64,000 nucleotides of DNA from Saccharum officinarum (lineage: Eukaryota; Streptophyta; Magnoliopsida; Poales; Poaceae), in the NCBI GenBank assembly GCA_020631735.1, contig CM036199.1, positions 17,959,553 through 18,023,552 of the forward strand, in the 5' to 3' direction. Position 1 is the stretch's first letter. Each line of letters opens with the position of its first letter. This document shows, one piece after another, positions 11,253-23,554 of the stretch. The notes below the pieces were generated by a model. That model was not told where the DNA came from. It worked only from the letters and a program-made list of their open reading frames with translations, and searched no databases. The position numbers were made by a program, and so were the translations under genes.

Positions 11253-11640
11253 TGTCAAGTGGCTAGGAGCAGCCGGCCACCAGGGCTCGATCGGTGTTTG
11301 GGGCTAGAAGCCCAATTATCTTCATCAATATTATTATTAGGAATATTATTATTATGAGGGAGTATTTTATAAATTATTAGGAGGAGAGAAGGATATATAT
11401 ATATTTGTAAGACTCTATGAGATAATTAAGTAGAAACGTATCAATTGTTTCCGGCTTCCCTGGGGAGCCGGGAGTCCTAACCCTAGCTGTGTATTCGCGC
11501 GCGCGCACGCCCCCACGTCGCCTCCCTCGTGCGCTGCGCCCTCGTCCTCCTCCAACCCACACATACAACGTCCGATCCCTCTCCAGCAGCACTAGGGTTT
11601 GTAGCAGAGGGTTAACGTGGCCTCCGAATCAGTAGGATTG
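11253..11640 (+). repeat. Probable 3' LTR of the gypsy element
   Basis: A polypurine tract (AGAGGAGGGGAG, 11241-11252) is followed by TGTCAAGTGGCTAGGAG, a credible LTR start. The segment contains AT-rich promoter-like DNA and a GC-rich tail. The right boundary is not defined because no second LTR is present; about 11640 is an estimate. Confidence 0.5.
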
Positions 11641-12222
11641 CAGGGGCAAATATAACCCCGAAGCTTAGAGAAGAACTCATCGACTCTGTATGCCAATTTA
11701 ACAACTGACAGGTCAGGAATACCAGCAGCTGCATAGTACGGTGCATATGAGAGAACACACCTATTGAGATTAGTAAGAGATCACAAGTCCATCCGAAACA
11801 CATCCATCCGACCATTTCATGTGACACGCCATCATAATTCAGGGAGGGTTGTCGCACTTTTCATATTTCTCAGCCTTTCACAACAGAACAGTCACGGGCT
11901 CACGGCTCATAGGCTCAGACGTATTGCATACAACTATGTAATCTGAGTTGCTTACACATGACCATAGCCTTTTTATTTGTGAGGACATGATCAATAGCCT
12001 TGAGAAGAAGAAATGGAGAATATATTACCCATCCCACATATATGTACCGAAACGTCAGTAGGGAGAGCTCACACAGAAGTGTCGTATGCTGATATGCATT
12101 CCGCACAAGCCCCTAGATGCGAATTCACTGAACAAATAAACTACTGCTACAGGTGGGGAAGAATATCTGATTAGTAGATCGACGCTCCAGCTCGAGCCAC
12201 GAGGGTCGCCTGCATTGCAAGC
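11641..12222. other. 3' flank of GDPDL-like gene
   Basis: No independent gene was recognised. The part nearest 12222 is likely the 3' untranslated region of the minus-strand GDPDL-like gene. Confidence 0.4.
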
Positions 12223-15200
12223 TCAGGCCAGGGAACGCCAAGCGCAAAGCATTGCCAGTGTGATGAGGATCGGGATGTGAGCAGCACAGGCATGCGTCCT
12301 GCTCGCGGGTGACTGGGTCGGAGCTGTACTGTTTGATCTGGCAGGAGGCAAAGGCGGCTGTGCCACGTCGGACTCAGTCAAGGGCGGAATGGGAGCCAAT
12401 GCTGGTGGCTGCGCACTCTTGCTGATGCTTTGCATGAGATCACCAGGATGAGCAGGGGCCATGTAATTCGGCGTGCTGTTCCCCATGTTCATGCAATTGT
12501 TCACTGCAAAATGGAATTCATCATGTGAGTACAGTAGGCTGACAGCTGCTGGTATTGTGGATGCTTTGTGACCTAAACATGGTATACTGTCATGGATGCA
12601 GGATACACAAAAAGGGAACCTAAACTTACACTTGTATCTTCGAGCTGTAGCAGGGAAATCCGTGATTAGCCCATCCACTAGAGCACCCTTAACATAGGCA
12701 TTGATCTGTGCTGTAGCATCTGAGAAGAAGTCGTATGGCTGAGACGGGAACTCGTTCATAAGAGTATAAACGTAGACCGAGAGGCCAGCCGTCTGCAGTG
12801 TCTGGACAAGATTGGTTTCATACACTGTGAAGTAGTGGGTTTCAGGGAAGACAGAGCTGGTATCAACGGAAATGGCACTAGCAAACTTTTTAATGTCCGC
12901 GAGCGAGGAAGGTGCAGCGTCCCCGACTTCTTTGTTGATCATGTACACAAGGTCGTACTTTGTTTGCTCCTTGAACTTCTCTAGAACTGAACTATCAGTT
13001 GACTGAATCATAACTTTCTGAGCAGTTTGGTCATGGTAACCAGCGTCGTCAAGGGCTTTGATAACTTTATCGACCATGTCAAACCCAAGTTCTCCTGCCA
13101 TGAAGGCAGCATGCTGCAAAATATGAATATCAAAGTTAATTCAAGCGTGAAGATATTGCTGGAACTAGTAAGAATTTGAATTTTACAGGTTTGATTTGTG
13201 TTGGTATGCTTCAATACTAAAATGTGGAGTAAATGCTCAAAGCATGGCAGTTCAAACTAATGGCACAACGGAACAAAAGGGGTAGCGAATATCACCATAG
13301 CAAAGCAATGAAATCAATAAAATTAAATTCTCAGCTTCTCACCTCTACACTGATCATGATTCCAGACAAATCTTTATCTTTTGTAAAGTCCAAAAAGTCT
13401 GATAGCCTCATGAACTTTCCTGCATTCCTATATCTCGGATTTCGATCCAATGCGAAGTCGGTCCATGGGGTGGATATTTTGGCTGTAACAATGGAAATGA
13501 ATTAGTCTCTTAGTAAACGATCAATGGTAATTTGGTAGTGAAGTAAGCAATAGAAGGACAGCGAAGTTGTTGAGCAGCTTAACAAGATACAGAACGAGCC
13601 AACAAGAGTCAATAAATAGGTTACTTAAGATCATTTCATTCATATTTGCCTAGCACTCCGAATATATTTTGCAGTTCATGCTAATATCATAAAACATTTC
13701 AATTCAACTTACGTTTCAGGTTCTTTACAATGTCATCCCAGGTGAGGTTGAAACTAAAAACCCCTGGTGCAATCTGAATATCCTTTATCGTGGCAGTCTG
13801 AGAGATGAATTGCGATCTTGCAACAGTAGTATACGTCATTAGGTCAATGGAAGACATGCATATTGGTATTCCATCTTTGGTCACTTGAACAGGGCAATCA
13901 ATGACATCTGCACCATCATCAACTGCTTTTTGATAAGCTAGATCAGTGCACCCAGGGTAATCCCCACTAGCACCATTGTGGGAAATAATTAAAGGCTTTC
14001 CTGCAGTAAAAATGTGAGAAGGGCGGTCAGCAACGAATAAATATAAACCATGACATAATAGGAACAAAAATGCTAGATATACCATGATCAGTGTTGCTTT
14101 TGTTCAAATTGGTAAAACATCCTGCACATACAAATATAAAACAAGGATGAGAAGCTACAATCCATTCCAATCTATCAGATATAGTATGAACAGTTGATCT
14201 GGGACTAAAGAAAAACGCACATAAAAGATACTTTGGAAACAAAAGTTAAGAAGCACACCCTGTTTGGAGGCTGCAGCTTTTGGAAACTGGAATGATGTGC
14301 AGCACATATTTTTGATGTGAAACATACAGTTTATAGATGTGTAAGCTATGAAGCCCATTAGATAAAAGCAACATTCTATCATTTATGTTTTTGCAGTCTA
14401 ACACAAATTAAATGACCCAGAGCCTGTATGCTCTTCCCTTTATCTTGTACGCATATGATTCCTTTCAGTTTTTTATACTAATATACCAACAGAAGTAAGG
14501 TCCTCCTCTGGTGTCTTGCCTCCTAGAAAGAAAAAAAATGCACTAGAATTTGAGGAGCAGATGTGTTTTGCTGCCCGCGCCACCCCCCCCCAAAAGAAGA
14601 AGAAGAAGAAGGACTCACCAATTGCCTCTGATGCTGTGACAGGGAAATCAGTCAGTACACCATCAACTGAGAAGACATCGTTATCAATGAATGAGAGATA
14701 TTCTGCTAAGGGATCGTAGCTGTGGTTGTAACTGAGCAGAAAATCATTTGCAAAATCAGCAGCATAAATTTCCAACCCTACTTTATGAGCATCGTCGACA
14801 ACTGAAGTATATGGTTGCAGATAATTATCTGGTGAATTAGGCCAAATATAACTCTTTGGGACAAGTATCCCAGATGCAAATGTCTTGACAAATGTAAGAT
14901 TTTTCAACATGGAACCATATGTCTGGTTCGTAGATGGCTCGAGAGTGCTCTCATCAAGAAAGCGGAACACGAGCTTTGTTTTGTTGCTAATTCTTCCAAG
15001 TATGCTGGAGAGGAAGCTCACTTCAGGTGATGAGACATAATTGACAACAGCACGCTTAGATACAGAAATGATATAATTCCTCATGCTTAGGTTGAACTGG
15101 CTGTAGAAACTGTCGTGCTGCAATGGCATTAAGAGGAGGTTACGGCGACAGCAGAAAAGAGCCCCGACGTAATCTACCTTATGGAATGAGATTCTTATTT

Positions 15201-16403
15201 GTACCTGAACATTGAGCCAAATTCCAGGAGGTTTGAATTTGGACTGCACATCTTCAACAGCAAGTAGTGGAAAGAAATTTGAATCAAATCTAGGCGTCCG
15301 AGAATTGATTGACTGCTTGACTGCTCAACATATACAATCCCATGGGTTAGACAAATAAACCAACCAGGAGGGGTTCATATCCCTCCTTTCTACTTTTCTC
15401 TCTCTTAATGAAGGGCAATGAAGTGCAACTCTCCTGCATCTTCGATGGGGAAAAAAAACTTAGAACAATATGATATCACTTACGAGTCACTTGCCCAAGC
15501 TCGGTGCCATTGTAGTCCACCGAGAACCATCCCGAGGTAGGCACACCATTGACGAGGTAACTCTTCTGACCCTGCGCATAGAAATCTGGAATGTTTGTGC
15601 AGTTATCCATCTTGATGTCCGGCAGGCAAATGCCAATCTCATCCTTGGTCAGCCGCACATCGCAGTACAGTATTGTATCCGGCGAGCTAGCGACTAGCGC
15701 AAATTGATAAGCATATTCGCTTGAATCAGGGAATAGCCCAGAAAATCCACCCTTGGCTACGATTGCTGGAGCCTTGCCTGAAAAAAAATATATATTGGGC
15801 ATATTTGTTAGCCTAGAGGATGCCTGAAATGGATGGATCCTAATTCCGATCTGGAATCCATCCAAGAAGCAGAATTTGTTATGCAAAATAGGACCCTCTA
15901 TGTTTCACCGAAACAATTAATAAGAAAAAACGTATAAAGGTGTACTGACTACTGCATACTAGTAGCAGAGTCATGCCGATCCTTCATCCGAAAAGCCGGC
16001 AGCAGGTCCCAACTAATAACGACATGAATATCAGCTGAAAAGGCTAATCGACCAGAAAGAGGGGAGAAACATCTTGGTCAACCCAAACAATCCCCTGACC
16101 AAAAATCCAAAATCCGCAGCTGAGTGTTGGAATTCCGGCAAATACTAGAATGGACGAGAAACGAACGGGGCTATCGTGTGCCATAAGCGAAACAGTTGTG
16201 CTCAAAAGAAGGGGGAGGGGGCCATGCAAAGAAAAACTGGGCTGCCGGCGTACTAAAGTTTCAACCTGGAAGAAGACTAGAAGAGGAGCATGAAAGGATT
16301 TACCGCTCAATGTCTTCCAAGACGAGGCCTTCTGCGCGGCGGCGACGCCCAGCCACAGCAGCAGGAGCGACGCAAGAACGGAGCAGGCACGGCCGCTCCT
16401 CAT
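12223..16403 (-). CDS. Glycerophosphodiester phosphodiesterase-like protein, GDPDL/SHV3 family, GPI-anchored
   Basis: Nine exons with GT-AG introns and consistent phase: 16304-16403, 15484-15777, 15205-15320, 14619-15117, 14083-14121, 13713-14000, 13343-13482, 12630-13113, 12223-12503. They give 2241 nt, 746 residues, normal for the family. The N-terminus is a signal peptide (SVLASLLLLWLGVAAA). Two tandem GDPD-like domains follow: the first with GGFSGLFPDSS and ILYCDVRLTKDEIGICLPDI, the second from about residue 350 with IISHNGASGDYPGCTDLAY and DGADVIDCPVQVTKDGIPIC. The C-terminus is Pro/Ser-rich (PPLPPAR) and ends in a hydrophobic stretch typical of a GPI signal. Family members act at the plasma membrane/cell wall in cellulose organisation and root-hair shape; whether they hydrolyse glycerophosphodiesters well is debated. 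All exons are open, so the gene looks functional. A fragment of a relative lies at 30.9 kb. Confidence 0.93.
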
Positions 16404-16554
16404 TGCCTTCGGCAGGGCAGAGAGAGCTCAGCGCAAGCGCCCAGCTCCGGAAACAGCGCTCTGGACCGACAATGCCGCCCCCCAAGAGGCCAAGAAGGCA
16501 GCGGTGATGCCTGATGGAGAAATCGCTGAGCCGCCGCCACCGCCGCAATGGCTT

Positions 16555-16570
16555 TGTTGTATTTAAGCCT
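16555..16570 (-). promoter_or_regulatory. Possible TATA region of the GDPDL-like gene
   Basis: The minus strand reads TTAAATACAACAAAG about 150 bp upstream of the start codon, a plausible weak TATA box. No cDNA evidence is available, so this is a suggestion only. Confidence 0.35.
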
Positions 16571-16977
16571 TGCAGACGGAGACGATGAACTGGAGTCTGG
16601 AGGGACTATGAGGAGAAGTAGTGGTGAGCTGCGTTGGAACTTGGAAGAGTGGAGAGGGCGGATGATGGCCGGATGTGAGAGGAGAGGCAGGCAGTGAACA
16701 TGCAGCAGGGGAAGGTGGTGGCGGCCTGGTGACCCACTCGTAGTGGTGGTCAAATAATTATTAGACAGCTGCCTCCAGCCTCCATTGATGCCACCAGGAG
16801 TCCAGGACTGTTTGGTCGTTATTACGAGTACCACTACCATTTTCTTCATCATCATTTACCAAAGTGTACTACGTTATGCTTTAGTAAGGGTAGTACTAGT
16901 GCTCTATGCTGGCCATAAGAGACATGATGCAAAGCGTTAAGTTGTTTAGGTGGCTTGCTCGAACTGATCTTGCTATA

Positions 16978-17221
16978 GGCTGTGTTTACTTCCTCAAAAA
17001 AAAAGTATTGTGCAAACAAAAGATTCTCGTCACATCAAACTTGCGATACATGCATGGAGTACTAAATGTAGATGAAATAAAAAATAATTGTACAGCTTGG
17101 TTATACTTTGCGAGACGAAAGTTTTGAACCTAATTAGTAACGGTTGGACACTATTTGCTAAATAAAGCCAAAACGTGCTACAGTACTTTTTTTACACCTT
17201 TTTACAACTTTTTACACAGCC
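16978..17221. mobile_element. Tourist-like MITE
   Basis: Ends GGCTGTGTTTAC and TTTTTACACAGCC form a terminal inverted repeat, flanked by ATA at 16975-16977 and 17222-17224. The interior carries the family signature CATGGAGTACTAAATGTAG and TTGCGAGACG. It lies about 570 bp upstream of the GDPDL-like start codon. Confidence 0.8.
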
Positions 17222-18220
17222 ATAGATAACAAAGAAACCGTCCATGTACTGTAGCACTCTATCGCTAATCACTGGTACTACAAAGCATCGGATACTTCCT
17301 ATTGCGATTACAGTCAGCTGAGATGATGAGACGATGCAGGAGTACCTGGACGCCTGGCAGCCTGGGCCTGGACTCGACCCAGCTCCCTGATGACACAGGG
17401 TCCCCGCGGAATAACCCCTACGTGCAGTGCAGGTCGAGCAGGCCCACGCGCCCCGCCCGTCGCCCGATCGGTGCGCCGCGCTCGCGTCGCTCCCCGTGCA
17501 GGTGCTCCAGCATCCTGCAGTCATGTGCAGGCGTCCAGGTCCAGCGCTACAACCGAAGGATTTGCGATTTGGAGGAGTAGGACGCGCACGTTGGCTGGAG
17601 CACCGCCCGCGGCGAGATTGGGGCCGGAAATTGGACGTGCGCGTGCGGCTGTCGATCCGGGCGGAACGGCCCGGTCGGCTGGCGTTTTCCGGCGGGATTC
17701 CACGCATGGGGAAATCTCGAAACTGCCCGAACGGGGCGCGGCTCGGCAGTCGGCACCCCCGGTCCCCGGAGGCCGGACCGGACACACAGGTTCGTTCAGT
17801 CGCGCAGGAAGTGCACAGCAGGTAGCTCTCGGGATACCACGAAATGTTCTGCCTCCTCACGGGGCCAAAAAGCAGGACGAGGGATACCACGAAATGTTCT
17901 GCCTCCTCACGGGGCCAAAAAGCAGGACGAGGGAGTAATGTTCTGCCTGCTCGCCCGCTGCCACGGCCCAGGGATCATGAGTGGCGCAGGTGGCCAGTGG
18001 GCAGGAATCCCATGACGAACAGCACAAAAAGCAGTCCCAACGGCAACCAACCAAGTCCTCCGGGCTCCAGCTAGCGCGCAACAGACAACAGTGACGCCCC
18101 GTTGGATTCATTCAGGTTTCCTTCCCTGTATCCTGGAATCAAGCAGGCAATCGGCCACCCTGTCATGTGGGACCTGCAAGTTAACACTCCAGCTAATGGA
18201 GAGCAGGAGGAGCGAGCATC
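17222..18220. other. Intergenic, GC-rich, no gene recognised
   Basis: Overlapping open frames on both strands (17390-17938 plus, 17192-17890 minus) have no domain and reflect GC-rich composition. The stretch contains the 50-bp tandem duplication listed separately. Confidence 0.4.
17831..17930. repeat. Perfect 50-bp tandem duplication
   Basis: Positions 17831-17880 and 17881-17930 are identical (unit begins GGGATACCACGAAATGTTCT and ends AGCAGGACGA). No divergence is visible, so the duplication is either recent or an assembly slip. Confidence 0.95.
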
Positions 18221-19659
18221 ATCAAGGAAAAAGAAGAACCCCAGCTAATGCACGACAGCTCTCGTCGCTGCCCATGACGACGCATCACGGTGTCGTCCTC
18301 TCGTCCCTCACGGCCTTTTGCCATTTGAGGCCTGAGGAGCAGATGCGTTGCAGCGCGTACCGAAAACGACTCATCTCGCCAGCGCTCGTGGACGGCGACG
18401 GAAGTGAACTACCGCCGGTGGATTACTGGATCAATGCCAGTGCTACTCCGTTCTCTTCTCGTCAAACCCCACACGGCTTTCAGGTTTTGGAACGTTCAGA
18501 TTATGGGTGATGTCGTGATGATAGCGCTAGGCCTGCGTACAAGGGAGCTATTGCCTATTGGTATTATCATACCAAGTTACGTTCATATTATGAACGGAAG
18601 AGTCTTCAAGCGAGTTCAGACCATTTGCACAAAATGTTATGGTAGTACAGCTGGGCACAGCAGCACAAATGTTTGTGGACGCGGTACAGCTTCCCGAGTC
18701 AGGTCGTCACGGAACTGGAAGTGGAACGTGATAATGAACTCGTTCGCTTATACCGAAAAACGAAACGCCGTTTTAACTGATTTTTTTTAGAAAAATACTA
18801 TTCTGACTAAAAAATAAACTAAAAAGTACGAATTATAATCTGGCTAAACGGGCCGTAATTATTAATTATTAGATTCTGCCGTTCCGGTGGCGGCGCGCGA
18901 GATTGGCCGGTGGCAGAGCAGGGCCCTCCTCTTCCTCTATGGGCGTGTTTAGATGTGAAAACTTTTAGGGAAAAGTTCATATAGCATTTTTCGTTGTTAT
19001 TTGACAAAATTTGTCTAACCATGGACTAACTAGACTCAAAAGATTCGTCTCGACATTTACAAACAAACTGTGCAATTAGTTATTTTTTACCTACATTTAA
19101 TGCTCCATACATACGTCTAAAGATTTGACGTGACAGTTACTATGCAAAAAAAAATTTACCTATTTTTGAGCATCTAAACACGGCCTATGTGTTGATATCT
19201 ACCTCATGATGGCCGCCCGGTGTCCTTTTCTGTTTTTTTATTGGACGCCACATGACATGTTGGGAGGCGTCTGCGTCTCCTGGGGAAAAAATAGAACTCT
19301 TAATTAAATGATGGTCCTAGGAGCAGGCAGTTAACGATAAACGACCTCCACATGGAGGATGGAGCAGCGGAATATTGATGCTTCGTCTTTAGATTGTTCA
19401 GCACAGCGTCCGATCGAGCTGAAATGGCCACAGATCGACTTGTACACATGTGCCAATCTCACCTCGTTTACCATACGGAACCTGCACCGTCGTCTTCGGT
19501 TACCTTTCGAGGAATGGTATTTGAAGAGGATGGGTCCTGACGCCCTGTTCCCGTTGGCGAGGAAACAGGAGCTTGCAAAAAAAAAACGGGTACACCAAGG
19601 GGCAGATTGGCTTGTGTTCTCGGCTGACAAAAACCTGGGTCGTGCCAAGGTTCCGGAGC
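18221..19659. repeat. Segmental tandem duplication, copy A
   Basis: This 1.44-kb unit is repeated directly downstream. Matching anchors: the start ATCAAGGAAAAAGAAGAA (18221 and 19660), ACTGCCAGTGCTACTCCGTT, GTGTTGATATCTACCT, ATGGAGGATGGAGCAGCG, GACGCCCTGTTCCCGTTGGC, and the end GGTCGTGCCAAGGTTCCGG. Copy A carries a Tourist MITE that copy B lacks. No coding function was recognised in the unit. Confidence 0.8.
18941..19185. mobile_element. Tourist-like MITE inserted in copy A
   Basis: Terminal inverted repeats GGGCGTGTTTAGATG and CATCTAAACACGGCC are flanked by TAT at 18938-18940 and 19186-19188. Copy B has the uninterrupted sequence TGTATGTGTTGATATC at the matching place (about 20220), so the boundaries and 3-bp target duplication are confirmed by an empty site in the same window. 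Confidence 0.9.
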
Positions 19660-22288
19660 ATCAAGGAAAAAGAAGAACTCCAGCTAATGCACGACAGCTC
19701 TCGTCACTGCAGTTGCTGCCCATGACGACGCATCACGGTGTCGTACTCTCGTCCCTCACGGCTTTTTGCCATTTGAGGCCTGAGGAGCAGATGCGTTACA
19801 GCGCGTACCGAAAACGACTGGTCTCACCGGCGCTCGTGGACGGCGACGGAGCACTCGCTCGCTCGTCCCCGTTTAGCTGAATAGCTCATGCTCATCCTAG
19901 CTGATGGGGACGCTACGGCCGGTGGCTTACTGGATCACTGCCAGTGCTACTCCGTTCCCTTCTCTTCATAACCAATACCAGTTACGGTGGAGCAGTCTTC
20001 GAGCAACTTCAGACCATTTTCACAAAATGTTACGGTCGTACAGCTGGGCAGCAGCACAAAATGTTCGTTTGTGCACGTACTACTCATTAGGTTCCGGTGG
20101 CGGTGCGCCGAGTCAGGTCGTCACGGAACTGGAACGCGCTAACGAAATCATTAGGTTCCGGTGGCGGTGCGCGAGACTGGCCGGTGGCACCAGATCAGGG
20201 CCCTCGCCCTCCGGCCTCCTGTATGTGTTGATATCTACCTGATCATGGCCGGCCGGTGTCCTTTTCTATTTTTGATTGGACGCCACATGACATGTCGGGA
20301 GGCGCCTGCGTCTCCTGAAAAAAATAGAACTCTTAATTAAATGATGATCCTGTCCTAGGAGCAGGCAGTTAACGATAAACGATCTCCATCCACATGGAGG
20401 ATGGAGCAGCGAAATATTTCGTCTTCAGATTTATTTATTTTTTTTTGGAGGGGGGACAAGTCTTCAGATTGTTCAGCACAGCGTCCGATCGAGCTGAAAT
20501 AGCCACACATTGACTGGCACGGAGGAGCACAGCCCGGTCCACTTCTGCAATCCCAACTCGCAGGCTGACCCAAATCTAAAATGGGTTTCCAACAGAATAC
20601 AAGACATATTTTAAGTATCAGAAGAGGTATAACTTAAATAAGAGCATTCTCTATCATGAAGATCCATTTGCAGAAAGTGTTCTCTCTTAGGTCTTGTTGT
20701 TAGAGAAGAAAAAAATAGATATAGAATCTTTTTTTCCTGTAGCGCTACCCAAACGTGGAATAGATCTTTATTTTAGGTAACGGTTGTTGAAGACAGTTTA
20801 GCATACGGAAAATGCACCGTCTTGGGTTACCTTTCCTTCCAGGCATGTCATTTTAAGAGGATGGGCCGGCACGCCCTGTTCCTGTTGCCGAGGAAACAGC
20901 AGCTTGCAGTAAATAAAAATACGGTAACGATATACACAGAGCGTTCGACCCGCGTCCACTTGCTCGATGCGGTCGGTCTTATCCACTCGCCTGGCTCTTC
21001 TTCTTTCCTCGCTTCCTCCGCCGCTCCAAGCTCGCACGCGCGCTTGCTCCTGCGCCCGCGCGCCTCCTCCCTTCGCGCCGCCAGGGAGCCTTCCTCCCTC
21101 CCTTCCTATCTTCCTCTCTCCGTCCCCTCCCTCCCTCCCCTTTCCCTGCTGCGACTTGTACGCCCTCCTCTCCACTGGAGTGGGGACGACGGCGGCGGCT
21201 TCCTGGGAGTCCGCGCGCCTCCCCTCCCTCCATGTTCTCTCGTGCTCGCGCGCCGCGACCTCCATGCATCTAGAGACGAGGACGACGGCGCGGGCTTCGA
21301 CGAGGTAGGTGGGGAAGGTTCTGGATCTGAGGCGCCCCTCCCCCTCCTCCCCTCCTCTGGATCTCGATCTGGTCCCTCCTCTTCCTCCCCCTCCTTCTCC
21401 TCCTCCCCCTCTGGATCTAAGGTTTTGATGGCGGCTAGGGTTTGTGGCAAGTCATATCTAAGCTACATGCAACAAATGATGTGAAATGTTTGCACGATTA
21501 TCTGATGTTGCACTAGTTTTTTTCTGAGATGTTTCAATAGTATTTTTTTCCTTTGTTTGCAGCATCATCCCCCATGTTTCCCCACGTTTCATTAGTATCG
21601 CTTCTGATGTTGCAGTAGCTTCTTCTCCTTTGTTGCAGTAGCTTCTCCTCCTTGTTGCAGTAGCTTTCTTCTCATCTGTTGCAGTAGCTTTTTCTCCTTT
21701 GTTGCAGTATCTTCTTCTTCTTTGTTGCAGTAGTTTTCTTCTCCTTGTTGCAGTAGCTTCTTTTTTTTTGTTGCATTAGTTTTTTTTCGATGTTTCAACA
21801 GTTTTTTTTGTTTGTTTCACCAGTTTTTTTGTTTGTTTCATTAGGTGTTTTTCGATGTTTCAATAATTTTTTTCCGTTTGTTTCACCAGTTTCCTCCTAT
21901 TAATTTTATTAGGAGTCATTCGTTGTTTGCAATAGCATATATTCCCCTTGCTGCAGCTGGGGGGTGGAGTATGGTGGTGAGCTGGTGGCGGGGCGGATGT
22001 GCTGGGGCCGGGGAGGTTACGGCGGGGGGGGGGGGGGGGGGGGAATCCGTGCACACTGGGGGGCGCGGGTTTCTTCTCTGTGCGGGGACGGGGCGGGGGG
22101 GGTTCGCGGGTTCCCGTGTGGTAGCCGGGCGGGGGTCGCGTTTTTCTTTTTTTCGTTTTCATTTCTGTGGGGGGCGGGGCGGGGCTGTTGCGGCGTCCGG
22201 GCGCTAGCAGGACCAATAAAAATATAAACCAAGGGGCTGATCGGCTTGTGTTCCCGGGTGACAAAACCTGGGCCGTGCCAAGTTCCGG
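19660..22288. repeat. Segmental tandem duplication, copy B
   Basis: Second copy of the unit, longer because a Mutator-like element (20922-22214) interrupts it. After the insertion the homology resumes with CCAAGGGGCTGATCGGCTTG (copy A near 19594) and ends at AAGTTCCGGG. Divergence between copies is moderate, with substitutions and small indels throughout. Confidence 0.8.
20922..22214 (+). mobile_element. Mutator-like (Pack-MULE-like) non-autonomous element
   Basis: The element is flanked by the 10-bp direct repeat AATAAAAATA (20912-20921 and 22215-22224), in the 9-11 bp range of Mutator-like elements, and the insertion is confirmed by comparison with duplication copy A. The right end TAGCGCCCGGACGCC (as read inward on the minus strand) matches the left end of the element at 1645. 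Inside are a GC-rich segment (20985-21460) with a frame containing DEDDGAGFDEV, then a donor-like GAG/GTAGGT, followed by a long TGTTGCAGTAGCTT-type degenerate repeat (21545-21960). The coding-like part is shared with the element at 23.56 kb. The left terminus is poorly conserved. Confidence 0.6.
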
Positions 22289-23554
22289 GTCTGTGACTAA
22301 GCTAAGTTTGAGACAGTGTTTACCTTGCAACCATGCTTAAACTTCCCCAAAATGCAGAGTACTACCACATACTCCCATCGTCCAAAAGGAACGCCATGCA
22401 ATGCAAATGGTGTGAACAAATCGTGAATCCGCCGTGGTATGTCGGGCACCAATCGCCAAAAGCGTGGTAGTTGGCATCGAGCCAAAACCGAACGGCACCG
22501 TCACGTGCAGGTGCAGGTCTCGAAGAAGGAAGATCCTGTCACGAAAAGCCTCAACACTACTGCAGCACTGGCAAGTATACGTAGCAAACCTTCTCATCTC
22601 CGCACAAAGGAGGTGGGGCATGGAGGAAACTGGAATGGCTTGGCTTCCCATTTGCCGCGCGGACCGATGGCTAAAGAAATCCCAAGCCTTCAGAGGGACC
22701 GTGGTCCATCGACAAGTACTCCGTATGCTCGATGTTGCTTGCTTTGCTCCCCGGCTTTGTCAGTTTGTCTCTCTCTCGTCGTTCGTTGACGCCTTCGCCG
22801 AGTACGACTGTTATATCAACCGAAAGTCATGCCCAACATACGGTGCGTTTCTGCGCCGCATCATCATGGCGTGCCGCGTATGTACGGGCAAAGAAAACAA
22901 ACGTTTCCGAACACATGACGCGGATGCGGCCAGGCCGAAGCGTGGGCTGGGTTAAGCGGCTTCCTTAAATTGGGCCTGTTTGATTGGGCTGAGATGGACG
23001 GAAGCCCGAGTTGTTACGTAGGCCGGACAAACGGCGACGGGGTGACAACGGAGAGAGGAAACCGGCTGCCTAGTGCCCGGCAAGACGTGGCCGTCTAGTC
23101 GCCACTCGCCAAGTCGTGCGCCTCCGGTCACGGCCCTGCACTGTAGCACTCACCGGCGGTCTGCTCTAATGATTTGTTAAGCCGTGACACGCACAAATGG
23201 CATTATTATGTACTCCTATATCTATATATATTGGTTTTTCTTTAGCTGTCCATGTGACAATTTGCGTGTCGGCAAGGCCGCAAGGGCGGGGACAGTGAGA
23301 CACCGAGAGCTGTAGGCCAATTCGCGGCGAGCACGTCGGTCGTCGGGGCCTCCACCGCCGTGAGAAGAATTCCCTGCTTTCTCCCGTTCTCCTAGACGGC
23401 TTGCGAGAATCCCAACCATATTCTGAGTTCTGACCCTTCATCACGACGTGCTCAGCACAAGAAACAGCACAAGGTAATCACTAATCAAGACCTAGTATCG
23501 TACGTGCCCATTCATCTCACTTGTGCGCCGTCAACGTCAATTTGTTTTACCGTG
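22289..23554. other. Intergenic, no gene recognised
   Basis: Open frames at 22434-22955 plus and 22337-22651 minus overlap on opposite strands and neither shows a known domain. Both strands stay open over about 300 bp, which may be a decayed coding relic. No start, intron or partner evidence supports a gene. Confidence 0.35.

Noticed and set aside
20822..21484. 220-codon plus-strand ORF as a host gene
   Set aside because: It spans the junction between duplication copy B and the Mutator-like element, is low-complexity Ser/Pro-rich, and has no recognised domain; part of it is shared with another element.
22337..22955. Two overlapping opposite-strand ORFs as possible genes
   Set aside because: Neither has a domain, intron signal or reliable start; they are noted only as an unexplained stretch.
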